From Saccharospirillum alexandrii (GTDB lineage Bacteria; Pseudomonadota; Gammaproteobacteria; Pseudomonadales; Natronospirillaceae), in the NCBI RefSeq assembly GCF_004000275.1, contig NZ_RCIP01000002.1, forward strand, positions 930,283 to 994,282: a DNA stretch of 64,000 nucleotides, given 5' to 3'. How positions within the stretch are numbered: position 1 is the stretch's first letter; the number at the start of each line of letters is the position of its first letter. Shown piece by piece: positions 9,263 to 17,552 of the stretch. The position numbers and the translations under genes were made by a program. The notes below the pieces were generated by a model that saw nothing but the letters and a program-made list of their open reading frames with translations, ran no database searches and had not been told where the DNA came from.

Positions 9263-9271
9263 GAGAATAAA

Positions 9272-9285
9272 ATTAGATATCTAAT
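9272..9285. promoter_or_regulatory. AT-rich 14-bp palindrome, candidate MarR operator
   Basis: ATTAGATATCTAAT is a perfect palindrome 68-81 nt upstream of the phthalate dioxygenase start. MarR proteins commonly bind palindromes of this length and base composition. A further inverted repeat, CTTGAC-6 nt-GTCAAG, lies at 9306-9323; its minus-strand reading contains a TTGACA that could be a -35 element. Confidence 0.4.
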
Positions 9286-10097
9286 ATTATTGAAATTTGG
9301 GCCAACTTGACGGGTTTGTCAAGGTTCTCCGATTCAGGAAGCTGAGCCTCAAGACGGACCAAAACTGTTTTAAGTGGTGAGAACAAAAATGGATTTAAGC
9401 TCTTTTAGGTATACTTTATGCGTATTTAGAAGATCTTAAGATACTTTAAAGGATCGGCTTAAACTGACCAGAAAGTGATCTCCCGCCTGTAAATACCCAA
9501 GCCCGTTCCATGGATTCTGCGTTCCACCGCTTGTTTATTGAGACGATGTTGCAGCTTCAGACCGTACTGGCCCTGCGGAAACAGGACAGTCGGAACCGGC
9601 TATGCGTTTGCGGTCTAAGTGAGTGTTAGGGGAGAGGCACACAAGAATCGGTCATAGAACTCGGCTGTTGTAATAACCCCCATTTAAGCCGGAAACTAGG
9701 ACTGTTAACGTTCTTAGGCGAGGGTAGCCGTGCCTGGGGCAACGTAGGCTGACGTCCGAAAGATCCCCTCGAAGTCGTCTGTACATCGATTTTTGGCCAC
9801 GCCCCACCCCGATAGCATAGTCCCTGAATTCATCGATATTCAGGGGTCACATGATCGCCCAGACCGACTACAGCTGCCTTGGCCAAATCGAGCTGCTGGT
9901 TAGGGCACCATTGTTGACACTTTAAGCCATAATGGTACCCAAGCGACCCATGAGACAGGTCGCCTGTTTGAAGAAGTTTTAGCAAGTACGTCTGCCCAGG
10001 TACTAAGCAACTGTTTGGCCATATCGACCTTCAACCTTGCCAATACAACCTAGCCACCCGTCCAGAAGCCTTCTAATTATTAATCATCTATTAAGAA

Positions 10098-11075
10098 TTA
10101 CTTACCATTAGCTATATTTTTTACTGCTTGGACCATCGCTGCTGGTGTCGCCAATCCCTTCCCTGCAATGTCAAGAGCACTCCCATGTGCAACAGAACCA
10201 AACAAAACAGGAGTCCCTATGGTGATGGCCGATGCCTGTCTTGGTGAAGCAACCTTAATCGGTATGTGCCCCTGGTCATGGTACATAGCGAGATAGGCAT
10301 CAAACTCACGATCGGCAAAAAGCGCGTCAGCCCCATAGGGCCCATGGGCATTAATACCTTCCTCAACCGCATCGGTTATTGCCGTTTTAATGAAGAGTGC
10401 CTCTTCTTTCCCCATCAAACCACCCTCACCAGCATGAGGGTTTAATCCGCAAACGCCAATGCGCCCCCCTGGCAAGCCAAGGGCAGCAAGAGCATCTCGT
10501 GTCGCATGCAAGGCGTTTAGGATCAAAGCTCCATCCAATCGTATAAGAGCATCTTTCAAGGGCTCGTGGAGCGTAACATTCACCACCCGATAGACCGGTG
10601 ACATCAACATCAGGAACGTCTTATCGGCCGGGGTACCCGTCAACTCTGCTACCAAGCCTGGATAGCCCCGAAAATGGATTCCGGCCGCGTTAACAGAAGC
10701 TTCTGTGTGAGGTGCTGCAACAACGGCTGTAACCGACTGGCTCATCGCCAGTTCAATCGCGGCTTTTGCATAGCGATAGCAGGCCAGGCCTGTCACGGAG
10801 CTTACCTCCCCGAACTGCCAGTTCTGGCCTTCTAGTGCTGGAACTTTCTGAAGCGGAACCTGTCGACCATTGGGCAGGGAAATGAAGCCTTCACCGACTG
10901 ATAGCTGTAACTGGCAAGCTTCAATATGGCGCTTGAGTGGTTCAACCTCACCGACAACAATGAGGTCCATTTGCCCATACAGCGACTCTTCCATGAGAGC
11001 CTTCAAAACGACCTCTGGCCCGATGCCAGCCGGGTCACCTATGGGCATTGCAATGGTCGGGCGTTGATTCATCAC
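10098..11075 (-). CDS. tphB: terephthalate dihydrodiol dehydrogenase, PdxA-like
   Basis: A 325-aa enzyme of the PdxA family. TphB oxidises and decarboxylates the cis-dihydrodiol of terephthalate to protocatechuate. The three metal-binding histidines known from PdxA are present and correctly spaced: H170 in VTLHEP, H214 in NPHAGE and H266 in YHDQGH; VAHGSALDIAGKG follows. The N-terminal AMPIGDPAGIGPEVVLKAL is also typical. The gene overlaps the stop of the small oxygenase subunit gene by 4 nt, so translation is probably coupled. A true pyridoxine-biosynthesis PdxA would not be expected inside a dioxygenase operon, so the catabolic role is preferred. Confidence 0.88.
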   Translation of the reverse strand: MMNQRPTIAMPIGDPAGIGPEVVLKALMEESLYGQMDLIVVGEVEPLKRHIEACQLQLSVGEGFISLPNGRQVPLQKVPALEGQNWQFGEVSSVTGLACYRYAKAAIELAMSQSVTAVVAAPHTEASVNAAGIHFRGYPGLVAELTGTPADKTFLMLMSPVYRVVNVTLHEPLKDALIRLDGALILNALHATRDALAALGLPGGRIGVCGLNPHAGEGGLMGKEEALFIKTAITDAVEEGINAHGPYGADALFADREFDAYLAMYHDQGHIPIKVASPRQASAITIGTPVLFGSVAHGSALDIAGKGLATPAAMVQAVKNIANGK

Positions 11076-11542
11076 AGCGGAATCGCCAGCAGGGTATCAA
11101 TTTTCTGACTGTCGCAAACAACTATGCGCTCTTCGAACAAGGCTGTATCTCCTTGGATGCGAATGCGATCAAGGTACATGCCGGTAGCAAACAGATGAAT
11201 ATCCCCGGTGTGCATGGTACGTACTACCATAAAGTTAGACTGAACCGTTACGATATCGTTGTCCAACGTGATCAGACGAACTGCATCACCAATATGCCGA
11301 TAGACTTGTTCTTCATAAATATTGGCTTCACGTAATGCACTTACACGGTCTTTCAGCATGCCTTTAGAATTGGCCCATATCGCTCCATGCGCATACCCCT
11401 GGGCATGGTTCTCGCGATTCGTAACGCTGTAGAGACACTTGTCAGTAAACAGGTCTGGCCAACGCTCTAGGTCATCATTATCAATGCGTGAGACATACTC
11501 AGCCATCAGGTTTTCGATGAGGTTACGAGTTTGTTCGTTCAT
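11072..11542 (-). CDS. tphA3: terephthalate 1,2-dioxygenase small (beta) subunit
   Basis: A 156-aa ring-hydroxylating dioxygenase beta subunit, which has a structural role in the hexameric oxygenase. The start at 11542 is chosen because GGAGA lies 7 nt before it; an in-frame ATG at 11572 would overlap the large-subunit gene. Segments such as WPDLFTDKCLYSVTNRENHA, ISALREANIYE-like VSALREANIYEEQVYRH and VCDSQKIDTLLAIPL at the C terminus resemble TphA3 as I recall it. It lies between the large subunit and tphB genes, an arrangement that fits a terephthalate operon. Confidence 0.87.
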   Translation of the reverse strand: MNEQTRNLIENLMAEYVSRIDNDDLERWPDLFTDKCLYSVTNRENHAQGYAHGAIWANSKGMLKDRVSALREANIYEEQVYRHIGDAVRLITLDNDIVTVQSNFMVVRTMHTGDIHLFATGMYLDRIRIQGDTALFEERIVVCDSQKIDTLLAIPL

Positions 11543-11564
11543 TCGAATCTCCTTGGATTCAGCC

Positions 11565-12824
11565 TTAGGCATTGGGAACCTGACCTTCGATTAAGGTTCT
11601 ATATTTTTTCCAGAAGCCTCGAACCGAGGTTTCAGTTGCACGGAAGGCCTGACTTTCCGCCGTCTCGCCCCCCATCATAACCACACTGGTATCTTCTTCA
11701 GTCCCGTTGATACCGCGTTGAACAAAGTTGCCCACAGCGCCATCTTCCATGGAGATGAACCCGGCTGGACCCGCCAGGTTGGCCTGCTTAAGGCGGCGTT
11801 CAACCATTGCTTCGTCGTCATCCTGGAAGCCCAGATAGGTCCAAACCAACTCGGTAGTTTCGACTCCTGTGGGCACGATCTGACGTATCGCGATGGCGTT
11901 TTGTATCTGTTGCAAAACCAACCCAGGGAAGACGGTCAATATCTGAAGCGTAACGCCATCACCGTATTCATCCACACCATCAAGCAAGCTGGGGTCTTCA
12001 AGACGATACTCATCTTTACTGGAACGAATATTCTGACTGCCATAGTCATCGTTCGACAAGCTGGGATCAATCTTCGAATAAGAGACATGGTTTCCACCGC
12101 TATCATCAACAATGATCCCGCCTTTCTGGTTGAGACGGTTAAGCTCGAAGGTGGTAAAGAAGGTGTGAAGAATACTAGCGTGATAGCTATCTTTCGTATT
12201 CTCCATATAGAGCTTCCAGTTATTGTTCAGGACTTGGGTATTATGCCCCAATATTCTCACTGGTCGGTTCAGTACTCGACGTATTCGATCCGCTATTTCG
12301 CTACCCAGATACGACTCGATGTCTGGTGCATCGTCCGAGAACGAACCAAATACAAGTCCGGAAAATTCGGTAACGTGAATCTTCCGAAGGTTATAATCTT
12401 CTTTTTTGAATTGATCGGGCATTCCACCCTGGCGCTTTACACCCCGCTGGAAGGCAACCCCAGTCAGGTTACCTTTTAGATCATAGCTCCAGGCGTGATA
12501 AACGCAGGTCAGGTTTTCGGCTTTACCTTTGTGTTTTAGACACAGCAAGGAACCACGATGCGCACATCGATTAACAAAGCCATTTAATTGGCCGTCTTCA
12601 TCGCGAGTAATAACGATGGGTGTCTCTCCTATCCTTGAGACAATAAAACTACCCGGTTCTGGCAACTCAGCGTCAAGGCACAGATAGTTCCAGGTTGAAC
12701 CCTTGAAGATTCTCTCGTTTTCAATCTTGTATTGATTCTCGTCTGTATAAACCTGAAACGGAATTGTAGATACCTTGTCCGAAGGCCATTTAACACCGCC
12801 TGAGGTCGCAATTATGTCAGTCAT
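11565..12824 (-). CDS. tphA2: terephthalate 1,2-dioxygenase large (alpha) subunit
   Basis: Catalytic Rieske oxygenase subunit of 419 aa. It should add O2 to terephthalate at carbons 1 and 2. The Rieske ligands are C87-A-H89 and C107-x2-H110; the mononuclear iron site is in MENTKDSYHASILH with D212, H215 and H220. The block FFTTFELNRLNQKGG, the GGNHVSYSKID region and ISMEDGAVGNFVQRGI look very close to TphA2 of known terephthalate degraders and differ from benzoate or anthranilate oxygenases. The electron donors encoded directly upstream are a separate ferredoxin and reductase. The substrate claim is from remembered family similarity plus the tphA3-tphB neighbours. Confidence 0.9.
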   Translation of the reverse strand: MTDIIATSGGVKWPSDKVSTIPFQVYTDENQYKIENERIFKGSTWNYLCLDAELPEPGSFIVSRIGETPIVITRDEDGQLNGFVNRCAHRGSLLCLKHKGKAENLTCVYHAWSYDLKGNLTGVAFQRGVKRQGGMPDQFKKEDYNLRKIHVTEFSGLVFGSFSDDAPDIESYLGSEIADRIRRVLNRPVRILGHNTQVLNNNWKLYMENTKDSYHASILHTFFTTFELNRLNQKGGIIVDDSGGNHVSYSKIDPSLSNDDYGSQNIRSSKDEYRLEDPSLLDGVDEYGDGVTLQILTVFPGLVLQQIQNAIAIRQIVPTGVETTELVWTYLGFQDDDEAMVERRLKQANLAGPAGFISMEDGAVGNFVQRGINGTEEDTSVVMMGGETAESQAFRATETSVRGFWKKYRTLIEGQVPNA

Positions 12825-12837
12825 GTTCTGTATCCCC

Positions 12838-14094
12838 TTAGCTAACCTTCTTGAGTAATTTCTTAACGATGGGCACCATTGGCTGGTGCTCGTCTTTTAG
12901 CTCTTGATCTGAAACGGATATCACTTGCCCAACCAACTTACCCATGGCGTTGACATCTTTCGCGGCATCAATTCCCAGTACAGCTTTTAGCACACGATTT
13001 TGATCCAACAGGAAGCTGACATGAGCGCCGCTTTCGTACCGCCGCACCAGCGCTAAACCTATCTCGGCATCGATCAAACCCACGCCTTGAATTCGGTGTT
13101 CATACTGGTCTGACCAAAACGAAGCGTGAGCCTTGTATTCATTTTCCTGCCCAGTCGCATTCATCCCGACACACCGCCCATGATCCTGTGCATGTCGCCA
13201 GGTCTCGAGTCGGGTCAGGCAATTTCGCCCCTGTATAGGCAGGCTGGCACCATCACCAGCGGCATAAACATTGAGAACATTTGTCCGCCCAAAACCATCA
13301 ACAACAACGCCATTATCAACGGCAATACCCGCTGACTCTGCCAGGCCTGTATTGGGAATCACGCCAATACCAACCACCATGAGGTCTGCTTCAAGGGCAG
13401 TACCATCAGACATGTGCAATGTGACCGACCCCTGGGCTGACTCAGAGACTGATTCGATGGATTGTCCAAGGTGCAGCTTGACTCCATTCTCGGCATGTAA
13501 GCTGGCAATACGGTCGGCGGTGTATGGGTCGCAACTGCGCTGCAGGATTCGTGAGCCCGCTTCAATAACGTCAACGGTTATACCTCTGGCTCGAGCAGCG
13601 GCGGCCACTTCAAGCCCAATCAGTCCCGCACCGACAATGACAAGGCGCTTTGAATCATCCAATGCACCCTGAAGGCGTAGGGCGTCCTCCGCGCTTCTCA
13701 ATGTATGTATACGGGTTGATTCAATCTGTCCCAGAGAAGCTGGGAGCTGTCGGGCGCGGGTACCCATCGCAAGCACCAATGCATCGTACTGAATGGTTTC
13801 ACCCACACTGGTTAGAATTGATTGAGCGGCAGTGTCAATGTGCTCAATACGGGTATTCAAAATGAGCTGTATGTCATTCTGATCAAACCACTCTGACTCC
13901 ATTAGGCTGGACGCTTCTAGTCGTGCCTCTGGTTTTAGCATCTGCTTTGACAGGTGGGTTCGGTCATAGGGTGGGTAGCAATCTTCACCAATCAGAGTAA
14001 TTCGTACCCCGGGGTCGACTTCTCTGGCACCCTGGGCCGCAGACACACCCGCAATACCCGTTCCGATGATCACAATGTGGGTTGATGTCGACAT
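12838..14094 (-). CDS. FAD-dependent ferredoxin reductase of the dioxygenase
   Basis: A 418-aa flavoprotein of the glutathione-reductase-like ferredoxin reductase type. It passes electrons from NADH to a Rieske ferredoxin. The FAD-binding motif GTGIAG is at 11-16, the NADH-binding motif GAGLIG at about 153-158, and the FAD-contact motif VYAAGD near 278. Its gene overlaps the ferredoxin stop codon and is followed after 13 nt by the oxygenase large-subunit gene. In the classical terephthalate system this role is played by one TphA1 protein with fused flavin and plant-type ferredoxin domains, so this is a different electron chain. Confidence 0.9.
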   Translation of the reverse strand: MSTSTHIVIIGTGIAGVSAAQGAREVDPGVRITLIGEDCYPPYDRTHLSKQMLKPEARLEASSLMESEWFDQNDIQLILNTRIEHIDTAAQSILTSVGETIQYDALVLAMGTRARQLPASLGQIESTRIHTLRSAEDALRLQGALDDSKRLVIVGAGLIGLEVAAAARARGITVDVIEAGSRILQRSCDPYTADRIASLHAENGVKLHLGQSIESVSESAQGSVTLHMSDGTALEADLMVVGIGVIPNTGLAESAGIAVDNGVVVDGFGRTNVLNVYAAGDGASLPIQGRNCLTRLETWRHAQDHGRCVGMNATGQENEYKAHASFWSDQYEHRIQGVGLIDAEIGLALVRRYESGAHVSFLLDQNRVLKAVLGIDAAKDVNAMGKLVGQVISVSDQELKDEHQPMVPIVKKLLKKVS

Positions 14095-14429
14095 CAGGAA
14101 GCGTCCAGTTCACTCGGATCGGTCAGAATGATTTCCCCACCCTCAACTTTCACCGAATACATTTTCATAGGCTGGGTAACAGGAGACGCACAGGGCTCTC
14201 CGTTCGTTACTTTGAAACAGCCACCATGAAGAGGACACTCAATTACATCGCCATCCAGAAATCCTTCAGACAATTTTGCATTGCCGTGGTTACACCGATC
14301 ATCCGATACGTAAAAGGTTCCATCGACGTTGTAAACAGCTAGGTCATGTCCTTCGATTCGAATCGCTATAACATCGTCGGCTGGAACATTCGCAACACTG
14401 GTCAAGACCAGTTGATTTGAGGTAGTCAT
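14094..14429 (-). CDS. Rieske [2Fe-2S] ferredoxin of the dioxygenase
   Basis: A small soluble Rieske protein of 111 aa that carries electrons from the reductase to the oxygenase. The cluster ligands are in CNHGNAKL and CPLHGG, with the usual C-x-H and C-x2-H pattern. The start at 14429 (MTTSNQ) is preferred over 14450 because GAGGA lies 10-14 nt before it and because the 14450 start falls inside a palindrome. It is the first gene of the tph oxygenase operon. Confidence 0.88.
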   Translation of the reverse strand: MTTSNQLVLTSVANVPADDVIAIRIEGHDLAVYNVDGTFYVSDDRCNHGNAKLSEGFLDGDVIECPLHGGCFKVTNGEPCASPVTQPMKMYSVKVEGGEIILTDPSELDAS

Positions 14430-14444
14430 AACGGCTGATTCCTC

Positions 14445-14464
14445 ATCCATCCACCTGGATGGAT
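14445..14464. promoter_or_regulatory. 20-bp inverted repeat before the tph oxygenase operon
   Basis: ATCCATCCA and TGGATGGAT are perfect 9-bp arms around a 2-nt centre, 16-35 nt upstream of the ferredoxin start. It directly adjoins a motif shared with the TRAP operon (14463-14494). It could be an operator of the IclR regulator or a transcript hairpin. Confidence 0.45.
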
Positions 14465-14494
14465 TTCATTTTAATAACTTTTGTTTAGGTAACG
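14463..14494. promoter_or_regulatory. motif shared by the two terephthalate operons (copy 1)
   Basis: This 32-nt stretch matches 17675-17706 at 25 of 32 positions, including an identical 11-nt block ATTTCATTTTA and TAACG at the end. Both copies have the same orientation relative to the minus-strand operons they precede. It is a candidate site for the IclR activator. Confidence 0.55.
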
Positions 14495-14502
14495 ATCGTA
14501 TT

Positions 14503-14544
14503 GCAAAAAAAACCGCTCCAGAAACCCGCTTTGGAGCGGTTTTT
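14503..14544 (-). terminator. rho-independent terminator after the TAXI binding-protein gene
   Basis: A 12-bp stem, AAAACCGCTCCA with TGGAGCGGTTTT, followed on the minus strand by a run of T. It separates the TRAP transporter operon from the tph oxygenase operon, so the latter needs its own promoter. Confidence 0.85.
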
Positions 14545-14561
14545 CAAGCACTGCATTCTGA

Positions 14562-15572
14562 TCAGTTGTTCAGTAACTCTTGCTGGCGCGCCTCGAGTTC
14601 ATCGGACCAAACACCTTTTTCACGGAAGAACTCGATAGCCACCTCGTGATAGGGAATAACCACGTCGGTGCTGGCATAGCCTTCCGGAACCCAGGTTGAC
14701 AGCGTACGGGTGATACCCGGAAGTTCATCGGCATGATCCCAGAGTGCGTTCATCACTCTCAGAATGGCTTCCTCGTCCATGTCCGGACGCGCATAGAGCG
14801 TGGTTGCGTAGCTCAGTACATGAGTGTCAGTGTCGATGCCTACTGGTCCGGCACTGGCCAAGTAAGGGACAAAAGCAGGGCCAACTTCCTGCGAACGTGC
14901 CATCGCTTCACTTGAAGGATCAATTGGGAGTAAGTGAGCACCGGACGATGCATCCAATTCCTGCAAGATGCCGCTGCCCACCGATCCAACGGCTGCATCG
15001 GCTCGCCCTTCCATGACAGCGCGAACACCTTCAGGGTAACTCGACACCCGTACCACACGGATGTCGTCTGTAGTCAGTCCCGCATTGGCAAGCGCTGCCA
15101 AGGACGTCTTGGTGGCCCCTGCGAAAGCACCGTAGTCAGCTACAACACGACGACCCTGCAAGTCGCTGATCGACTCGATGTTGTCGTCTTCCCGAGTCAC
15201 CAATGACAAACGATTTATGGAACCAAGCATCAGGGTGCGCATGGCATAACCATCACCGCCATTGGCGCCATCAAAGGGGGCCTCAGCGTCATACGCTAGC
15301 TTAGCCTCAACTGGGCTGGCAATGCCCAGATCAGCTTCCTGTGTCATAAACATCGGGAAGAAGACAGTACCAGGCTGTGGCAGTACGTCTACCCGGTCAC
15401 CAGTGTGCTTACTGATCGTTGCGGCAAGCGCCTGCGCCTGGGTATAAAAAAGACTGCCCGCTGGGTTTCCACCCATAACGAGAATATCGGCTGTCGCAAC
15501 GGTAGCGGAAGCGCCTGCAAGCAAGCCTATGAGCGTTCGGGACAAGGTGTTCAGGGTCTTTTTCTTATTCAC
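14562..15572 (-). CDS. TAXI family TRAP solute-binding protein, terephthalate cluster
   Basis: Periplasmic binding protein of 336 aa. The GTG start at 15572 is supported by AGGAGG 8-12 nt before it. A signal peptide (MNKKKTLNTLSRTLIGLLAG...) ends about residue 28 after ATA. The mature protein starts DILVMGGNPAGSLFYTQAQALA, a TAXI pattern. It is encoded after the fused permease, the reverse of the order in the phthalate cluster, with a hairpin between the two genes and a terminator after it. Its likely ligand is terephthalate or a related dicarboxylate, by context. Confidence 0.88.
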   Translation of the reverse strand: MNKKKTLNTLSRTLIGLLAGASATVATADILVMGGNPAGSLFYTQAQALAATISKHTGDRVDVLPQPGTVFFPMFMTQEADLGIASPVEAKLAYDAEAPFDGANGGDGYAMRTLMLGSINRLSLVTREDDNIESISDLQGRRVVADYGAFAGATKTSLAALANAGLTTDDIRVVRVSSYPEGVRAVMEGRADAAVGSVGSGILQELDASSGAHLLPIDPSSEAMARSQEVGPAFVPYLASAGPVGIDTDTHVLSYATTLYARPDMDEEAILRVMNALWDHADELPGITRTLSTWVPEGYASTDVVIPYHEVAIEFFREKGVWSDELEARQQELLNN

Positions 15573-15609
15573 GGTAATTACCTCCTGAAGGTGGCCAATG
15601 GCCAGGTTT

Positions 15610-15630
15610 GCCGAACCTACCAGGTTCGGC
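15610..15630 (-). promoter_or_regulatory. intercistronic hairpin between TRAP permease and binding protein
   Basis: A perfect 9-bp stem (GCCGAACCT and AGGTTCGGC) with a 3-nt loop, without a U tract. It lies between the permease stop and the binding-protein ribosome-binding site and could protect the 5' end of the downstream mRNA after processing. Confidence 0.65.
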
Positions 15631-15650
15631 GGCGATTAAACGTAACGTCT

Positions 15651-17552
15651 TTAAGCGATGGCCGTATTCACACGGTTGCGTCGTTGCCAGGCATAAAGCG
15701 CAACGAGTGCTAATAACGTAAACAGCAAAACGATCCACGATGTGGCACCCACCCAGAACGCGAGCAAACCAGCCACCAATGCCACCAGTCGCAGTAGGGG
15801 GTGCACAGGCTGAACCCAGTGACCTACCAGGCTGACGGCCAATAGAAAGACGCCAACAATACCTGCCAGCACAGCGTGAACGATGCCTGTCACACTGCCC
15901 TGCATTAGAAAGGAATCGTTAAATACAAAAACAAAGGGAATTAGATAAGCGATGACCGCAAACCTAAGTGCATAGAGCGCGGTACGCCAGGGGTTGGCTT
16001 CAGCAATAGAGGCAGCTACAAATACTGCCAGACACACGGGTGGTGTCAGAAAAGAGAGTGTTCCAAAGTAAAATACGAACATGTGCGCTGACAGCTCGTT
16101 CACGCCAACCTGAACCAGAGCCGGTCCAACGAGGATAACCAGTATGATGTAGGTTGCCGTTACCGGGACACCCATGCCCAGAACAATACAGCCCAGCGCA
16201 GCAAAGAGCAGCAGCAACCAAACATTGCCCCCGGCTATTGCTACCAGGTTCTGGGACAGGCTCGACCCTAAACCAGTTAAACCAAGGCAACCCACTACCA
16301 AACCAGCCACAGCACACATAACGGCAATAAAGATAACCGCCTCGCCCGCACTGGCCAACACCGTCAGGTATTTAATAATACTCCGACGCATCGCCGGTAC
16401 GACCAGGCTGATCACCACAGTAGCGGCCGTTGCTGCAAAGGCCGAATTTTCCGGACTTTGCATCATGCCGAACAATACATACAACAGCACACCAAATGAG
16501 AGCGCCACAGGAATGACCTGTTTTGCCGACTGCATCATCGACGGTAGCTCATTCGATTCCCAAGCTGAAATCCCCCCTTTCCCTGCTTCAAGATCCACCT
16601 GCAGGTAAACGCACAGATAAAACAAAAGAGCTGGAATTGCCGCTGCAAGCGCAATTGTGCTGTAGGGCACGCCGAGAAACTCGGCCATTAGAAAGCCAGT
16701 TGCCGCCATAACAGGGGGCAACACCAAGCCGCCCGTAGACGCCACCGCTTCAATCGCCCCTGATTGTGTGTCTTTGTAGCCGACCCGCTTCATCATGGGG
16801 ATCGTGATCATACCGGTTGTGGCAACATTGGCAGATGCACTGCCAGACAGCGACCCGAACAATGCGCTGGAGAATACGGCCACTTTGGCGGGACCACCAC
16901 GGCGCTTTCCCATTAAGGCAAAGGAGAAGTTAGAAATCGCGTCGCCACCGCCCACTAAAAAAAGCACCTGCCCAAAAAGAACAAAGGCAGTCACGATCGT
17001 TGCCGCCACATAGAGGGGCGTTCCCAAGACGGCATCCGTCCCCAAATAGTTATAAATGAGCAAGCGCTCAAACGGAATGTTTCGAGTTTCGAACATGCCT
17101 GACAGTAAATGGCCAAAGAACGCATAAGACAAAGCAGCCAGCCCAACCAGCACCATTGTCCAGCCCGCCAACCGACGGGCCGCTTCCAATAGAACCACCA
17201 ATCCAATGGCACTCACGATAACTTTATCTTGCGTGATGAGACCCATCATCCCGACCAGCTCGTGATACCAGAACGCGACATAACCACCCGAACCCAGGGT
17301 TGCGATGATCAATAACGTGTCATACCAGGGAACCCTGTCGTTTGCCGCCCCCGAGTACGCCGGTTTGAGCATAAAGGTCAGCACCAGGCACAGCGTAAGA
17401 AAGAAGGCCAGGAACTGTTCCTTATAAATCACCAAACCGAACTCTGGCAGTATCCGGAGTCCAAAAATTAGCGCCGAGATGGGAACTAACGCCGCGAGCA
17501 CCATCATTAAAAGCGCTACGAATCCGGTAAGCTCGCGTCTGTTGCTATTCAT
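15651..17552 (-). CDS. TRAP transporter fused permease, terephthalate cluster
   Basis: A 633-aa membrane permease with fused small and large TRAP subunits. The ATG at 17552 with GGAG 7 nt before it is chosen; a GTG 12 nt upstream is possible. Conserved TRAP blocks include GKRRGGPAKVAVFSSALFG, GSLSGSASANVATTGMITIP, ASTGGLVLPPVMAATGFLMAE and LGMGVPVTATYIILVILVGPALV. It has the same design as the permease at 3685-5595 but is clearly diverged. It heads an operon with the binding protein at 14562 and is divergent from the IclR gene. Confidence 0.92.
   Translation of the reverse strand: MNSNRRELTGFVALLMMVLAALVPISALIFGLRILPEFGLVIYKEQFLAFFLTLCLVLTFMLKPAYSGAANDRVPWYDTLLIIATLGSGGYVAFWYHELVGMMGLITQDKVIVSAIGLVVLLEAARRLAGWTMVLVGLAALSYAFFGHLLSGMFETRNIPFERLLIYNYLGTDAVLGTPLYVAATIVTAFVLFGQVLFLVGGGDAISNFSFALMGKRRGGPAKVAVFSSALFGSLSGSASANVATTGMITIPMMKRVGYKDTQSGAIEAVASTGGLVLPPVMAATGFLMAEFLGVPYSTIALAAAIPALLFYLCVYLQVDLEAGKGGISAWESNELPSMMQSAKQVIPVALSFGVLLYVLFGMMQSPENSAFAATAATVVISLVVPAMRRSIIKYLTVLASAGEAVIFIAVMCAVAGLVVGCLGLTGLGSSLSQNLVAIAGGNVWLLLLFAALGCIVLGMGVPVTATYIILVILVGPALVQVGVNELSAHMFVFYFGTLSFLTPPVCLAVFVAASIAEANPWRTALYALRFAVIAYLIPFVFVFNDSFLMQGSVTGIVHAVLAGIVGVFLLAVSLVGHWVQPVHPLLRLVALVAGLLAFWVGATSWIVLLFTLLALVALYAWQRRNRVNTAIA

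Larger units (their letters stand above)
9205..10097. other. 893-bp gap without a supportable gene
   Basis: The part next to 9204 is the AT-rich promoter region of the phthalate operon. The rest (about 9480-10080) has no open frame of useful length in any frame, though short stretches look like decayed coding sequence (for example 9850-9905). A perfect 8-bp hairpin, CCCTGAAT with ATTCAGGG, lies at 9822-9845. It may be the ruin of a mobile element or lost gene between the two catabolic clusters. I could not name any family. Confidence 0.5.

Noticed and set aside
9480-10080. A named insertion sequence remnant
   Set aside because: The stretch looks decayed, but I found neither terminal repeats nor a transposase motif that would support any family.
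10098-11075. Pyridoxine biosynthesis gene pdxA
   Set aside because: The family is the same, but the gene overlaps a dioxygenase subunit gene and sits in a catabolic operon, which fits TphB.
11718-12479. Open frame of 253 codons on the plus strand
   Set aside because: It is antisense to the TphA2 coding sequence, whose metal ligands and domain order are intact.
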